A DNA stretch of 64,000 nucleotides from Pseudooceanicola nitratireducens (GTDB lineage: Bacteria; Pseudomonadota; Alphaproteobacteria; Rhodobacterales; Rhodobacteraceae): NCBI RefSeq assembly GCF_900109195.1, contig NZ_FNZG01000001.1, positions 1,178,001 to 1,242,000 of the forward strand. The letters are read 5' to 3'. A program made the position numbers and the translations under genes. How positions within the stretch are numbered: the stretch's first letter is position 1; each line of letters opens with the position of its first letter. The notes below the pieces were generated by a model. That model did not search any database. It was not told where the DNA came from and was given only the letters and a program-made list of their open reading frames with translations. Positions 28,466 to 38,408 of the stretch are shown piece by piece.

Positions 28466-30549
28466 TGGCTGAGCGGCCGGAAATCCTGTTTCCCCTGTTC
28501 GGGCAGGTCCAGACCCTGCCGGGGATCGGCCCGAAATCCGCGAAAAGCCTTGAGAACATGGGCGTTTTTGCGCCCCGGGATTTGCTGTTCGTCCTGCCGC
28601 ACGGTGCGATCGACCGTCGGCTTAGGCCCTCGATCCGCGGGGCCGAGATCCCAGGCGTGGTCACGGTTGAGATCGCGGTTGGCGCGCATCGTCCGGCGGC
28701 CCGTCGCGGCGGTGCCTACCGGATCATGGTCGAGGACGCAGAGGAGAGTTTCGCGCTCGTCTTCTTTCATGCCCGCGGGGATTACCTGAAAAAGCTGTTG
28801 CCGGAGGGAAGCAGACGGATCGTTTCGGGCCGGTTGGAGCTGTTTGACGGTGTTGCGCAGATGGTGCATCCGGATCACGTCTTGCCGGTCGCGGAAGCCC
28901 GGGACCTGCCGGAATTCGAACCGATTTATCCATTGACGCAAGGGGTTAGCCAAAAGGCTATGGGGAAGGCGGCGCAGGCGGCACTGTCGCGCGCGCCGGA
29001 GGTTTCGGAATGGATCGATGCAGAGCTTGTATCGCAGCGGGCCTGGCCAACCTGGCGGGACGCCCTGAATCAGGCGCATGCACCAAATGACGACACGAGC
29101 GTTCTGGATAGGGCGCGGGCTCGCCTGGCCTATGATGAGCTGTTTGCGCACCAGGTGACGCTGGCCCTGGCGCGGGCGCAGTCGCGGCGCAAGAAGGGGC
29201 AGGCCACGGTTGGTCCCGGGCACCTTCGGGACAAGGTTCTGAAATCTTTGCCTTATGCCCCGACCGGCGCGCAGCAACGCGCGATCCAGGAGATCGCCAA
29301 GGACATGGGCGGTGACACGCGGATGTCGCGGTTGCTGCAGGGGGACGTGGGCGCGGGCAAGACGCTGGTCGCGGTCATGGCGCTGCTGATCGCGGTCGAG
29401 GCCGGAGGGCAGGGTGTCATGATGACCCCGACGGAAATCCTTGCGCGCCAACACCTTGAAAGCGTGCAGCCCCTGGCCGAAGCCGCCGGCGTGCGGGTCG
29501 AGATCCTGACGGGCCGTGACCGGGGCGCGGACCGGGCGGAAAAGCTGCGGGCGCTTCAGGCTGGGGACATCGACATCCTGCTGGGCACCCACGCCGTCTT
29601 TCAGGACGATGTGATTTTCCGCGACCTGCGGCTGGCCATCGTCGACGAACAGCATCGGTTTGGGGTGCGCCAACGGCTGCTGTTGGGCAAGAAGGGCGCG
29701 CAGGCGGATGTCCTGGTGATGACTGCGACGCCCATCCCACGGTCTCTTGCGCTGACGCAATACGGGGACATGGATGTCTCCGTCCTCGATGAAAAGCCGC
29801 CGGGGCGGAAGCCGATCAAGACGGCCCTCATTTCGACCGACCGGCTGGAAGAGGTGGTGAACCACCTGCGGCCCGCCGTTGCCGAAGGCAAACAGGCCTA
29901 TTGGGTCTGCCCCCTGGTCGAGGAAAGCGAAACGGTCGATCTGACGGCGGCCGAGGACAGGTTCAAACACCTGCGCGCAGCACTTGGCGAAGACGTCGTG
30001 GCGCTGGTCCATGGCCAGATGCCCGCCGCGGACAAGGACGCGGCGATGGCCAAGTTCGTTGCCGGTGATCGCCAGGTTCTGGTTGCCACGACAGTGATCG
30101 AGGTCGGGGTCAACGTGCCCAATGCCTCGATCATGGTGATCGAACGGGCCGAGACCTTCGGCCTTGCGCAATTGCACCAGCTGCGCGGCCGCGTCGGCCG
30201 GGGGGAGGCCGAGGCCACCTGCCTGCTGATGTATCGCGCGCCCATGTCAGAAACGGCTGAAAAGCGGCTGATCCTGATGCGCGAAACCGAAGACGGCTTT
30301 CGAATCGCGGAAACCGATCTTGAGATGCGTGGTGCGGGCGACATGATCGGCACGGCGCAATCCGGTCTGCCCCGTTTCCGGATCGCCGATCTGGAAAGGG
30401 ATGCGGGGCTGATGGCCCTGGCCCAAAGTGATGCACGCACCCTTCTGACGCTGGATCCCAAGCTGGAAGGCGACAGGGGCCGGTCCGTGCGCGTTCTTCT
30501 GTGGCTGATGGGGCAGGATGAGGCAATTCGTTTGATTTCAGTCGGTTAG
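28465..30549 (+). CDS. recG: ATP-dependent DNA helicase RecG
   Basis: RecG is a branched-DNA translocase that regresses stalled forks. The 694-residue protein begins with a wedge/OB domain (LPGIGPKSAKSLENMGV). It then has Walker A GDVGAGKT, DEQHRFG for motif II, TATPIPRSLA for motif III and QLRGRVGRG for motif VI. The ATG at 28465 shares its A with the ligA stop TGA. It is followed by the 40-residue membrane protein gene behind SOS boxes. Confidence 0.95.
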
Positions 30550-30556
30550 GATTTTT

Positions 30557-30592
30557 GTTCTCAAATGTTCTCACAAAGTTCTTTACAGGTTC
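30557..30592 (+). promoter_or_regulatory. Tandem LexA-type (SOS) boxes
   Basis: Four GTTC half-sites begin at 30557, 30567, 30578 and 30589. The second with the third, and the third with the fourth, have exactly seven bases between (TCACAAA and TTTACAG), matching the alphaproteobacterial SOS box GTTC-N7-GTTC. The first pair is N6. GAAC motifs on the same strand follow at 30605 and 30625. The array lies between recG and the small gene at 30646. Confidence 0.75.
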
Positions 30593-30645
30593 TGAAGGAT
30601 ATGAGAACAAAGGAGCAACAAAGAGAACACTGACAGGAGCCCACG

Positions 30646-30768
30646 ATGATCCGCCAGATTTCAGACCTTGCCCGCCGGTCCCGCAGCACGCTGATCGAAG
30701 ACATGGCTGGTGTTGCTGCCTTGACCGTTCTTCTTCTTGGGGCGCTTCATCTGCCCGGCCTGATCTAA
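30646..30768 (+). CDS. 40-residue membrane protein behind SOS boxes
   Basis: The peptide starts MIRQISDLARRSRSTLIEDM and then forms one predicted membrane helix (about 21-40) ending HLPGLI. It is basic at the N-terminus, so the N-side is probably cytoplasmic. CAGGAG lies six bases before the ATG. It is too short for most gene callers. The SOS boxes 54 bases upstream suggest DNA-damage control. By size and topology it resembles the damage-induced inner-membrane division inhibitor SidA of Caulobacter (29 residues), or TisB-like peptides. No sequence relation is claimed. Confidence 0.7.
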   Translation: MIRQISDLARRSRSTLIEDMAGVAALTVLLLGALHLPGLI

Positions 30769-30921
30769 GGACCTGCCCCCGATTTCTGCTTTTCTGCCTG
30801 CATGATCACGTCCGGCCTGTCCCGCATTCCCCGATGCGGAAGCTGCGACTGCCTGTCCCCTTTCCGGGTTGCCTCATCCCCGGTTCGACAGGCCGGTGTC
30901 CCACGTGAGCATGCTGACCTG

Positions 30922-30961
30922 CCGCCGCCATTCCTTCCCCGGATGTGCGGCGGTTCTTTTT
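30922..30961 (+). terminator. Terminator downstream of the 40-residue gene
   Basis: CCGCCGC (30922-30928) pairs with GCGGCGG (30947-30953) around an 18-base loop and is followed by a T-rich run. The 150 bases between the small gene and this hairpin hold no credible ORF. Confidence 0.6.
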
Positions 30962-31002
30962 TTGGGAAAGACCGTTGAGCCTGGATCCAAAGGGGCGAGG
31001 CG

Positions 31003-32457
31003 TCAGAACGTATAAGCCAGGCGCAGCCCGCCCCAATGGCGACCCTGAACCTTGATCGGGGCAGAGGCGTCCTTCATCAGAACGAATGATCCGCCACCCA
31101 TGTCGCGGCGATAGACCTGCAATAGGAAGGGGGCGAGATTGCGCCCGGCCTTCAGCCCGACGCGGTCGTTGAAAATCCGCCTGTTCCGGCAATTGGCGGT
31201 GTTCCAGACCGGATCGGCCCCCTGCGGTTGAGAGAACTTCTTGTTGTGAGTCGGCAGATACCCGTTCCGATCGACGGCGGCGCAAAAGGCGATGCGATCA
31301 TCCATCTCAAGCACCGGTTCCTGGATCGCGGGCAGCACCTGGTCGGTGAAGCGGGTGAACCGGGTGGTGACCTGCTGCGGGTTGGAATTCGCGACTGGCC
31401 GATAGTCGGAATCAAACAGATCTTCCAATGAGATACGTCCATCCGCCACAGCCTTGGCGAAGATGTCAGAGATCTGCGCGGCCCGATCCCGCACCTCGGA
31501 AATCCAGCGCGCATCGCCGGTATTGCCACCCAGGGAAACGGAATCCTGCACCAGTTTTTCCGAGGTGTCGATCATCCGGGACACCCTTTGATGCGCCTCC
31601 TGCACGCCGGAAACGCCCTGTGTCACGGATCCATCCATCGCGGCGATATTGGGCAGGAAATCCCGCAAGGCCCCGTCCGCCTGACGGGCATCGCCTGTAA
31701 TCAGCTCGGTCCGCTTGTGCGAGGCGCGCATATCTTCGAGCGCGTTGGACAGGGCCGTGCGGCTAAGCGTGCCACTGTCGCGCATCTCTCCGGCCTGGCT
31801 GTTCACCTGGCCGGATTCCGTCTGTAGTTCGGAAATCCAGGCGATCAGAGCGTTGACGTTCGTGCTGATATCCTCGGCCGCCTTGCCGGTGCGGTGCGAC
31901 AGTTCGTTGATCGCATCGGCCACAACCGCAAAGCCCCGGCCGGTTTCCCCGGCGCGCGCGGCTTCGATCTTGGCATTGATCGCCAGCATGTTCACCTGCG
32001 CGGCGATATCGGCGATCTGGTTGTTCGAGGATTGCACCGCGTCCAGCGTGCCCTGCACCGATTGCGACCGGTCATCCAGGCTTTGGACCCAGGTGGTGAT
32101 ATGGGCGGATTTCTCTTCGGTGTCCTGAAGCAGATCGTTGGCTTCGGTCAGCTTGTTCAGCGTGGCGGTGATGGTTTCCGACATGGCCGTCAGCGTTTCC
32201 ATGACCGAAGCGTTCATCTGAACCACATGCCCCGCGCCTTCGCGAAGGCTGCGCAGGGTACGCAATTGTTCGTCGGTCTGTTCTTCCAGCTGATCCAGGA
32301 ACCCGGCCACGTCGACGATTTCGCCCCCGAGGGCCGAGGCGCTTTGCGCCACGCGGTTCAGCGTGTCGGCATCGGCCTGGCCAGAACCGGCCTGGCCTGA
32401 ACCAGCCTGTCCAGAGCCGGTCTGGCCCTGTCGGAACCCGCTTTGATCGTGGTGCAT
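31003..32457 (-). CDS. Soluble methyl-accepting chemotaxis protein with C-terminal sensor-like domain
   Basis: The 484-residue protein has no membrane segment. Residues about 30-300 are the coiled-coil signalling domain, with the receptor tip around [40 protein letters not shown] (positions about 150-190). The C-terminal part (about 350-484) has GRISLEDLFDSDYRPV and an arginine- and aspartate-rich stretch with FLLQVYRRDMGGG, resembling PAS-like sensors of cytoplasmic receptors. It should form an internal array signalling to CheA. N-terminal repeats of Gly-Ser-Gly-Gln-Ala precede the coil. Confidence 0.85.
   Translation of the reverse strand: MHHDQSGFRQGQTGSGQAGSGQAGSGQADADTLNRVAQSASALGGEIVDVAGFLDQLEEQTDEQLRTLRSLREGAGHVVQMNASVMETLTAMSETITATLNKLTEANDLLQDTEEKSAHITTWVQSLDDRSQSVQGTLDAVQSSNNQIADIAAQVNMLAINAKIEAARAGETGRGFAVVADAINELSHRTGKAAEDISTNVNALIAWISELQTESGQVNSQAGEMRDSGTLSRTALSNALEDMRASHKRTELITGDARQADGALRDFLPNIAAMDGSVTQGVSGVQEAHQRVSRMIDTSEKLVQDSVSLGGNTGDARWISEVRDRAAQISDIFAKAVADGRISLEDLFDSDYRPVANSNPQQVTTRFTRFTDQVLPAIQEPVLEMDDRIAFCAAVDRNGYLPTHNKKFSQPQGADPVWNTANCRNRRIFNDRVGLKAGRNLAPFLLQVYRRDMGGGSFVLMKDASAPIKVQGRHWGGLRLAYTF
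32374..32433. repeat. 15-bp tandem repeat inside the chemoreceptor gene
   Basis: Three clear copies plus a diverged one encode Gly-Ser-Gly-Gln-Ala pentads at residues 14-28 of the soluble chemoreceptor. The copy number is a likely site of length variation. Confidence 0.7.
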
Positions 32458-32514
32458 GCTGATCCGTCCCCAATTCGTCCGGGGCAGGAATAGCGTTAAA
32501 TAAAGAACAAGCGG

Positions 32515-32967
32515 TTAAGCGCCCTGGGTTTCGCCGATCTGTTCCATCGCCTCGCTCAGCGCTTCAAGCGTCAGCAGGATCGAGGCATGGCGATTGCGGT
32601 ATTCCTTGGCGGGGCGCAGCACCTCGAGGCCGTCGAAGGGGGCAGGCGGGGTTGGCCCGTCTTCTTTCAGCATCGCCTTCAGCGCATCGCGCGCGGCAAC
32701 GATCTGATCCGCCGTGGTGCCGATGACCGCATGGCCGACCACGGCCGCCGCCGCCTGACCCAAGGCACAGGCCTTCACGTCCTGCCCATAGCCCGTAACC
32801 TTGCCGTCCTGCATGGTCACATCCACCGTCACAGTGGATCCGCACAGCGGCGCGCGGCGCTTGACGCTGGCGTCCGGTGCGTCCAGCCGGGCCTGGTGCG
32901 GGATGTCCGTGGCAAGGGCCAGGATGCGGTCCGAATAGAGCTTCACAAGATCGTTTTCGGCAGTCAT
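32515..32967 (-). CDS. NifU/SufU-like iron-sulfur cluster scaffold protein
   Basis: The 150-residue protein belongs to the IscU/SufU/NifU N-terminal family that assembles or hands over Fe-S clusters. Conserved pieces are CGSTVTVDV (first cysteine in PLCGS), VKACALGQAAAAV (second), with Asp and Gly nearby. It stands alone between hisI and the chemoreceptor, away from a suf cluster, so it may be the single-gene scaffold common in Rhodobacterales. Confidence 0.82.
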   Translation of the reverse strand: MTAENDLVKLYSDRILALATDIPHQARLDAPDASVKRRAPLCGSTVTVDVTMQDGKVTGYGQDVKACALGQAAAAVVGHAVIGTTADQIVAARDALKAMLKEDGPTPPAPFDGLEVLRPAKEYRNRHASILLTLEALSEAMEQIGETQGA

Positions 32968-33071
32968 GGCGGCCTTTCTAAGGTGGTGCTGCGGGGGGTG
33001 ACCCGATAGCTAGCCCGAGACGGCTAGATCCATTAGATAGCCCCCAGGACCCGGTTTGGAAAGGATGCCCC

Positions 33072-33428
33072 ATGCGCTTTGATGTCGCCACGCTGAAATT
33101 CGACGACAAGGGGCTGATCCCCGCCATTGCCCAGGACGAGGGCGGCGCCGTGCTGATGATGGCCTGGATGAACGCCGAGGCCGTGACCCGCACGCTGGAA
33201 ACCGGCCGTGTCACCTATTGGTCGCGCTCGCGCCAGAGCTTCTGGATCAAGGGCGAGACAAGCGGCCACGTGCAGGAGCTGGTGGAGATGCGGGTCGATT
33301 GCGACCGCGACTGTCTTTTGATGGTCGTTCGGCAGGAGGGGCCGGCCTGTCACACCAACCGCCGCAGCTGTTTCTATACCGCCATCCGGGACGGGGATGA
33401 GGTCGAGCTGATGGCCCCGATGGCGTGA
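33072..33428 (+). CDS. hisI: Phosphoribosyl-AMP cyclohydrolase HisI
   Basis: HisI opens the adenine ring of phosphoribosyl-AMP in the third step of histidine synthesis. The 118-residue protein is monofunctional, not fused to HisE. It has [35 protein letters not shown] and the metal-binding [12 protein letters not shown], followed by [13 protein letters not shown]. It lies apart from other his genes in this window, divergent from the NifU-like gene and convergent with gluQ. Confidence 0.95.
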   Translation: MRFDVATLKFDDKGLIPAIAQDEGGAVLMMAWMNAEAVTRTLETGRVTYWSRSRQSFWIKGETSGHVQELVEMRVDCDRDCLLMVVRQEGPACHTNRRSCFYTAIRDGDEVELMAPMA

Positions 33429-33453
33429 TCGCCGGGGTCTGATGTTGGTGGCT

Positions 33454-34320
33454 TTACAGCCCGACCATACGGCGTAAGTCTGCGGGCGAGAGCCCTTCGT
33501 CCCGGTAGGTCGCGATGGCCCGCGCGTCGTCGCGCTTGGCCAGGCGCTTGCCCTGGTCGTCACGGATCAGGCGGTGGTGGTGATAGGTCGGGCGGGGCAA
33601 GCCCAGCAGGTCTTGCAAGACGCAATGGATCTGCGTCGCCTCGAACAGGTCCTGACCGCGCGTCACATGGGTAATGCCCTGCGCGGCGTCATCCACCACG
33701 ACCGACAGGTGATAGGACGTCCCCATATCCTTGCGCGCCACGATGATGTCGCCGGTGGCCGCCAGGATCTGATCGGCGGGCAGGGGAATCTTCCCGGTTT
33801 CGCCATTGGGTCCCGTGCCCTCTTCGGTGAAGTGCAGCGCCCCGGTCCGCGCCAGGGCCTTTCCCATGTTCAGCCGTAAAACGGCGTCTTGCGGCATCTG
33901 CTCGCCGAGCCCTGACGTGCCCGTCTCGCGGCAGGTTCCGGGATAGATCAGACCGTCCGGCCCGTGGGTCGGCGCGCCCTCTTGCGGGGCGGAGAGGGCG
34001 TTTTCGATGTCCTTCCGGCGGCAGGTGCAGGGATACAAAAGCCCGTCATCCCACAGCCGGGCCAGCGCCGCGCGGTAGCGGGGCAGGTGGTCGGACTGGC
34101 GCAGCACCGGTTCCTCCCACGTCAGCCCCAGCCAGGCGAGGTCGTCATAGATTTGTGCCTCCCACTCCGGGCGGGCGCGGGATTGGTCGATGTCCTCGAT
34201 CCGCAGCAGGAACCGCCCGCCCGCCTGCTGCGCCAGATCATGCGCCAGCAGTGCCGAATAGGCGTGGCCCAGATGCAGCGGGCCGGTCGGGGACGGGGCA
34301 AAGCGGGTGGTAAAAACCAT
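33454..34320 (-). CDS. gluQ: Glutamyl-Q tRNA(Asp) synthetase
   Basis: The 288-residue protein is a truncated glutamyl-tRNA synthetase catalytic core without an anticodon-binding domain. It attaches glutamate to queuosine 34 of tRNA-Asp. Motifs are RFAPSPTGPLHLGH near the start, CTCRRKDIE with a zinc-binding cysteine pair, and KRLAKRD in place of KMSKS. The ATG at 34320 is chosen over a TTG at 34332. It is convergent with hisI. Confidence 0.9.
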   Translation of the reverse strand: MVFTTRFAPSPTGPLHLGHAYSALLAHDLAQQAGGRFLLRIEDIDQSRARPEWEAQIYDDLAWLGLTWEEPVLRQSDHLPRYRAALARLWDDGLLYPCTCRRKDIENALSAPQEGAPTHGPDGLIYPGTCRETGTSGLGEQMPQDAVLRLNMGKALARTGALHFTEEGTGPNGETGKIPLPADQILAATGDIIVARKDMGTSYHLSVVVDDAAQGITHVTRGQDLFEATQIHCVLQDLLGLPRPTYHHHRLIRDDQGKRLAKRDDARAIATYRDEGLSPADLRRMVGL

Positions 34321-34583
34321 GAGTGATTTCAAACGGGGTTGTGGGGTGCAGCAGGGCTAGGACGAATTGAGCGGAGATTGAAGAGGAAAGTGGGTAAGTG
34401 AAAGGTGAGTTAAAGTGATCCGATTTGTCCAGAGGCGGCTGTAAGCGTCAGAATTTACGTGATTTCTGTTTGGTTTTTGCTTGCCTTCGCACAGCCGGTT
34501 TTGAGGATCCAGTGATGCCGTTTCCTGTACGGAGTTGGCCTTTGGCGCGGAGACCTTGCCCCCACGACAGTCGCCAGAAAGGC
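34321..34583. other. Intergenic region gluQ-trmFO without recognised gene
   Basis: About 263 bases of mixed composition upstream of gluQ and beyond the trmFO terminator (34584-34616). It should carry the gluQ promoter on the minus strand. I see no tRNA, no clear inverted repeat and no credible small gene. Confidence 0.5.
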
Positions 34584-34616
34584 AAAGAAAAAGGCCCCGG
34601 ACCTATGCCCGGGACC
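34584..34616 (-). terminator. Rho-independent terminator after trmFO
   Basis: On the minus strand GGTCCCGG and CCGGGGCC pair over eight bases around an 8-base loop and are followed by TTTTTC. It lies 53 bases past the trmFO stop. Confidence 0.8.
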
Positions 34617-34668
34617 CCTTGGTCGATCTGCAGATTCCGCGGGCACAAGCCCTGTGCGAGAGCTAAAC

Positions 34669-36048
34669 TTACTCCGTAAGCTCGCCCGCTTTCGCGTTGT
34701 CCAGCCAACCCTGCCACAACTCTTTCGCGCGGTCGGTGTAGCCCTTGTAGCGCTCCTTGCGGCCGCGGCGTCCGCCGCGCACACCGTCAAGCGGCGGGAA
34801 GAGCCCGAAGTTCACGTTCATCGGCTGGAAGGTCTTGGCCTCGGCCCCGCCGGTGATGTGGTTCACCAGCGCGCCCATGGCTGTCTCGGGCGGCGGGGCG
34901 GGCAGCTCGCGGCCCAGGATCTCGCTGGCGGCCATGCGGCCCGCCAGCAGGCCCATGGCCGCGCTTTCCACATAGCCCTCGACCCCGGTGATCTGACCGG
35001 CAAAGCGCAGGTGCGGGCGCGAACGCAGGCGCATCTGGTTGTCCAGCAGCGTGGGAGAGTTCAGGAAGGTGTTGCGGTGGATGCCGCCCAGGCGGGCAAA
35101 GCGCGCGTTTTCCATGCCAGGGATGGTCTTGAAGACCTCGGTTTGTGCGCCGTACTTCATCTTGGTCTGGAACCCGACGATGTTGTAGAGCGTGCCAAGG
35201 GCATTGTCGCGGCGCAGCTGAATTACAGCGTAAGCCTTCTGGTCCGGCTTATGCGCATTGGTCAGGCCGACGGGCTTCATCGGACCGTGGCGCAGGGTTT
35301 CACGGCCGCGTTCGGCCATGACCTCGATCGGCAGGCAGCCGTCGAAATAGCCCGCCGTCTCGCCTTCGTGGAACTCGGTCTTGTCGGCGGCCAGAAGCGC
35401 GTCGATGAAAGCCTCGTACTGGTCCTTGGTCATCGGACAGTTCAGATAGGCCTTCTGTTCCTCTTCCGTCTCGCCCTTGTCATAGCGCGACTGCGCCCAG
35501 ATCACATCCATGTCGAGGCTGTCGGCATAGACGATCGGCGCGATGGCATCGAAGAACGCCAGCGCGTCCTTGCCGGTCTCGGCGGCAATCGCCTGACCCA
35601 GACCTTCAGAGGTCAGCGGCCCGGTGGCGATGATCCAATGGCCATCCTCGGGCAGCGTTGAGATCTCGCCTTCCTCGACGCGCACCAGCGGATGGGCGCG
35701 CAGACGTTCAGTGACCCCGGCCGAAAAAGCATCGCGGTCCACGGCCAGCGCCCCGCCCGCAGGCAGGGAATGGGCATCGGCCATTTCCATGATCAGCCCG
35801 CCGGCGGCGCGCATTTCCCAATGCAGCAGACCCACGGCGTTCTGTTCGTCGTCATCCGACCGGAAGGAATTCGAGCAGACCATCTCGGCCAGGTCGCCGG
35901 TCTTGTGGGCAAAGGTTTCGACCTGCGGGCGCATCTCGTGGATGACCACGGGCACGCCCATTTGGACGGCCTGCCAGGCAGCTTCGGAGCCGGCCATGCC
36001 GCCACCGATGATATGCAGTTCGGGTGTGTGTTCAGCGCGTTTTGACAT
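34669..36048 (-). CDS. trmFO: Folate/FAD-dependent tRNA (uracil-54-C5)-methyltransferase TrmFO
   Basis: TrmFO makes ribothymidine 54 in the T loop of tRNAs using methylene-tetrahydrofolate and FADH2. The 459-residue protein starts with the FAD-binding fold ([17 protein letters not shown]) and has [21 protein letters not shown] (positions about 45-65) with the conserved cysteine. Further on are the conserved [20 protein letters not shown] and the C-terminal [20 protein letters not shown]. The ATG at 36048 begins the conserved part; an in-frame start at 36075 would add nine residues. Confidence 0.94.
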   Translation of the reverse strand: MSKRAEHTPELHIIGGGMAGSEAAWQAVQMGVPVVIHEMRPQVETFAHKTGDLAEMVCSNSFRSDDDEQNAVGLLHWEMRAAGGLIMEMADAHSLPAGGALAVDRDAFSAGVTERLRAHPLVRVEEGEISTLPEDGHWIIATGPLTSEGLGQAIAAETGKDALAFFDAIAPIVYADSLDMDVIWAQSRYDKGETEEEQKAYLNCPMTKDQYEAFIDALLAADKTEFHEGETAGYFDGCLPIEVMAERGRETLRHGPMKPVGLTNAHKPDQKAYAVIQLRRDNALGTLYNIVGFQTKMKYGAQTEVFKTIPGMENARFARLGGIHRNTFLNSPTLLDNQMRLRSRPHLRFAGQITGVEGYVESAAMGLLAGRMAASEILGRELPAPPPETAMGALVNHITGGAEAKTFQPMNVNFGLFPPLDGVRGGRRGRKERYKGYTDRAKELWQGWLDNAKAGELTE

Positions 36049-36089
36049 GGGCGCGATGTAGGGGATCGCGCGCACTTTGGGAAGGGCGC

Positions 36090-37403
36090 TTAGTTCAGGC
36101 GATCCATCGGTAGACCCGAGGGCACGCTGGACGGCGCGCCCAGCCGTCCGCTGCGGGCCTGCGGGTCGGTCAGCGCGCCGAGAAAGGCCAGCAGCGCGGC
36201 GATCTCATCTTCGCTTAGGCTGACAGGGGCGATTTCTGTGGCCTCGGCAATGCGCAGGACCTCGTCGAAGTCCTCCATCGCCTGCCAGTCGGGCGCATCG
36301 GGCAGGGCGTGCAGCCGCGCCTGGGACCGGTCGTACCCAGCCAGCGACCGAATGGGGGCAAGGTGGTGGCGCACCATCCCCTCAAGATCCGCATAGGCCC
36401 CGTTGTGGCCATAAGGCCCAGTGATCGCAACGTTTCTCAGCGACGGGGTGCGGAAGCGATAGCGGTCTTCGGGATCGCCGGTGACGGCGATGCGGCCGCG
36501 GTCTGCATATCCCCCGGCCTCTTTTCCGGGACCCAGCTGGGGCAGGCCGATGGCGTGGAAAGAATGGTCGGTCTGGAACGGGCCGGAATGGCAACTGGCG
36601 CAGTTTCCCTTGCCATAGAACACCTGCATCCCCGCGATCTGCTGCGTGTTCAGCGCGTCCGCGTCGCCATGCAGGTAGCGGTCAAAGGGGCTGTTAATCG
36701 ACTGGAATTCATAGGTCTCGAATTCCGCAAGGGCGCGGGCCACATCGGTGAAATGCAGCTTTCGCCCCGGCGGCAGAAGGCGGGCGAAGCGGTCGGCATA
36801 GGCGGGAATCGCCTCGATCCGCTGGCACAGCAGATCCCAGACACCGCCCTCACCACCGAACCGCTTGTCGCGCGCAGCCAGGGCAACGGGGTTTTCCTGA
36901 TCCTGCCCGGCCATTTCGTCGAAGCTGGTCGGCGGCATCATCGCCTGCGCCGTCAGGACCGAGGCGACGGGCCGCTCTAACGCGGCCCCTTCGGGCATGC
37001 GCATGCCGAAGGGCGCATGGGGATCGGCCTCGACCCGGCCGTCGTGGAACAGCGACCCGAATTCATAGGCCCCAAGGTTGAACAGCGCGGGCGCATTGCG
37101 CGGGATCCGCGCCTGGGGGGCATTGCTGGGATCGACCCTGCGATTGGGGCCCAGATCGACCGCCCCTTCGCCCAGCCCAAGCGACATGCCATCGGCGGAG
37201 GCCAGGCTGGGATGGTGACAGGTGGCGCAGGCGATGTTGCGATTTCCCGAAAGGATCGGATCGAAGAACAGGTCGCGGCCCAGCAGGACCAGCGCCGGAT
37301 CGGTCGGAGGGAAGTCCGCCTGGGTCACCGCTTTCGGCAGGTCGGCAGCCAGAGAGAGTGTGGCCAGGAGAGACAGAAAGCCGGCGGTGACCCAAGTGTG
37401 CAT
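36090..37403 (-). CDS. Di-heme cytochrome c peroxidase / MauG-family protein, periplasmic
   Basis: The 437-residue exported protein has a signal peptide ([12 protein letters not shown]) and two c-type heme motifs: CATCH at 59-63 and CASCH at 268-272. The family reduces hydrogen peroxide with cytochrome c or, like MauG, oxidises protein substrates. A Met ligand candidate and the region [20 protein letters not shown], typical of the family's C-terminal domain, follow. The ATG at 37403 begins the signal peptide. Peroxidase versus MauG-type activity cannot be told here. Confidence 0.9.
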   Translation of the reverse strand: MHTWVTAGFLSLLATLSLAADLPKAVTQADFPPTDPALVLLGRDLFFDPILSGNRNIACATCHHPSLASADGMSLGLGEGAVDLGPNRRVDPSNAPQARIPRNAPALFNLGAYEFGSLFHDGRVEADPHAPFGMRMPEGAALERPVASVLTAQAMMPPTSFDEMAGQDQENPVALAARDKRFGGEGGVWDLLCQRIEAIPAYADRFARLLPPGRKLHFTDVARALAEFETYEFQSINSPFDRYLHGDADALNTQQIAGMQVFYGKGNCASCHSGPFQTDHSFHAIGLPQLGPGKEAGGYADRGRIAVTGDPEDRYRFRTPSLRNVAITGPYGHNGAYADLEGMVRHHLAPIRSLAGYDRSQARLHALPDAPDWQAMEDFDEVLRIAEATEIAPVSLSEDEIAALLAFLGALTDPQARSGRLGAPSSVPSGLPMDRLN

Positions 37404-37564
37404 GCTGTACCGTTTCGATACCTGGTGACCTTGGTACCCCATGGGGGACGGTCGAAAAATGCCAAATCGGGCAAAACTGTGGCGCGGTCCTGGAAACGAT
37501 GGCCAATACCAGCAGGATTATTCGCGTCCGCCTAAAGAACTGGATCTGCGCCCGGGGGGGACGG

Positions 37565-38350
37565 TCAGTCTGCCCAATCGGGGCTGCGTTTTTCAAGAAA
37601 GGCGTTGATCCCTTCTTCGGTGTCGCGCAGCAGCATGTTCTGCACCATGACCTCGCCGGTGTAGGCATAGGCCTCGTCCACGGGCATCTCGACCTGATTA
37701 TAGAAGGCCTCTTTCCCGATGGCGACGGCGGCCCCCAGTTTGCCGGCGACCAATTCGGCCAGGGCCTGGGTTTCTGCCATTAGCTCGTCCTCGGGCACGG
37801 ACCGGTTGATCAACCCCAGCTCCTGCGCGCGGGTGTCGTCGATGAACTGGCCGGTGGTCAGCATCTCGAACGCCTGCTTGCGTGGGATATTGCGGCTAAG
37901 CGCGACCATGGGCGTGGAACAGAACAGCCCGATGTTCACCCCGTTCACGCCAAAGCGCGTGCCGGTTGCGGCCACGGCCATGTCACAGGTGGCCACCAGC
38001 TGACAGCCGGCGGCAGTGGCAATGCCGTGGGGCATGGCGATCACCGGCTGGGGCAGGGTACGGATTGACTGCATGACCCGCGCGCAACGGGTGAAAAGAT
38101 CGGCGAAATAGGCGGCCCCGCCATCCGGGGCCTGCCGTCCGGCCTGCATTTCCTTCAGGTCATGGCCGGCGCAAAAGGCCTTGCCCGCGCCCGACAGGAT
38201 CACCGCCCGGACGTCGCGATCGCCGCGCAGCTGATCCAGCTGATCCTGCAGCGCCGCCAGCATCGCATCGCTGAGCGCGTTCAGCTTTTCCGGCGTGTTC
38301 AGCCGCAGGTGCGCGACCCGGTTTGTGTCGTGACGTTCCAGAATTGCCAT
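37565..38350 (-). CDS. Enoyl-CoA hydratase/isomerase family protein
   Basis: The 261-residue crotonase-fold protein has the oxyanion-hole pieces AFCAGHDLKEM (first) and ATAAGCQLVATCDMAVAA (second), with the crotonase pattern. A GAP-type catalytic Glu pair is not obvious: the position after the second motif reads CDMAV rather than a Glu-bearing helix, so the reaction is uncertain. GGGAGG lies eight bases before the ATG at 38350. Divergent from the thioesterase gene, with which it may act in acyl-CoA turnover. Confidence 0.88.
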   Translation of the reverse strand: MAILERHDTNRVAHLRLNTPEKLNALSDAMLAALQDQLDQLRGDRDVRAVILSGAGKAFCAGHDLKEMQAGRQAPDGGAAYFADLFTRCARVMQSIRTLPQPVIAMPHGIATAAGCQLVATCDMAVAATGTRFGVNGVNIGLFCSTPMVALSRNIPRKQAFEMLTTGQFIDDTRAQELGLINRSVPEDELMAETQALAELVAGKLGAAVAIGKEAFYNQVEMPVDEAYAYTGEVMVQNMLLRDTEEGINAFLEKRSPDWAD

Positions 38351-38408
38351 CTTGTGCCTCCCCTCGCTTTGGCGAAGTCTAGGCCGCGAACAAGGGAGAG
38401 GAAAGCAC

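Noticed and set aside
30555-30908. Open frame of 117 codons over the SOS boxes and the 40-residue gene
   Set aside because: It lies in another frame, has no ribosome site and is Pro/Cys/Arg rich. The 40-residue frame has a better start.
32458-32518. Possible CtrA box before the soluble chemoreceptor
   Set aside because: Two TTAA motifs are 15 bases apart, not seven, and the N7 partner does not match.
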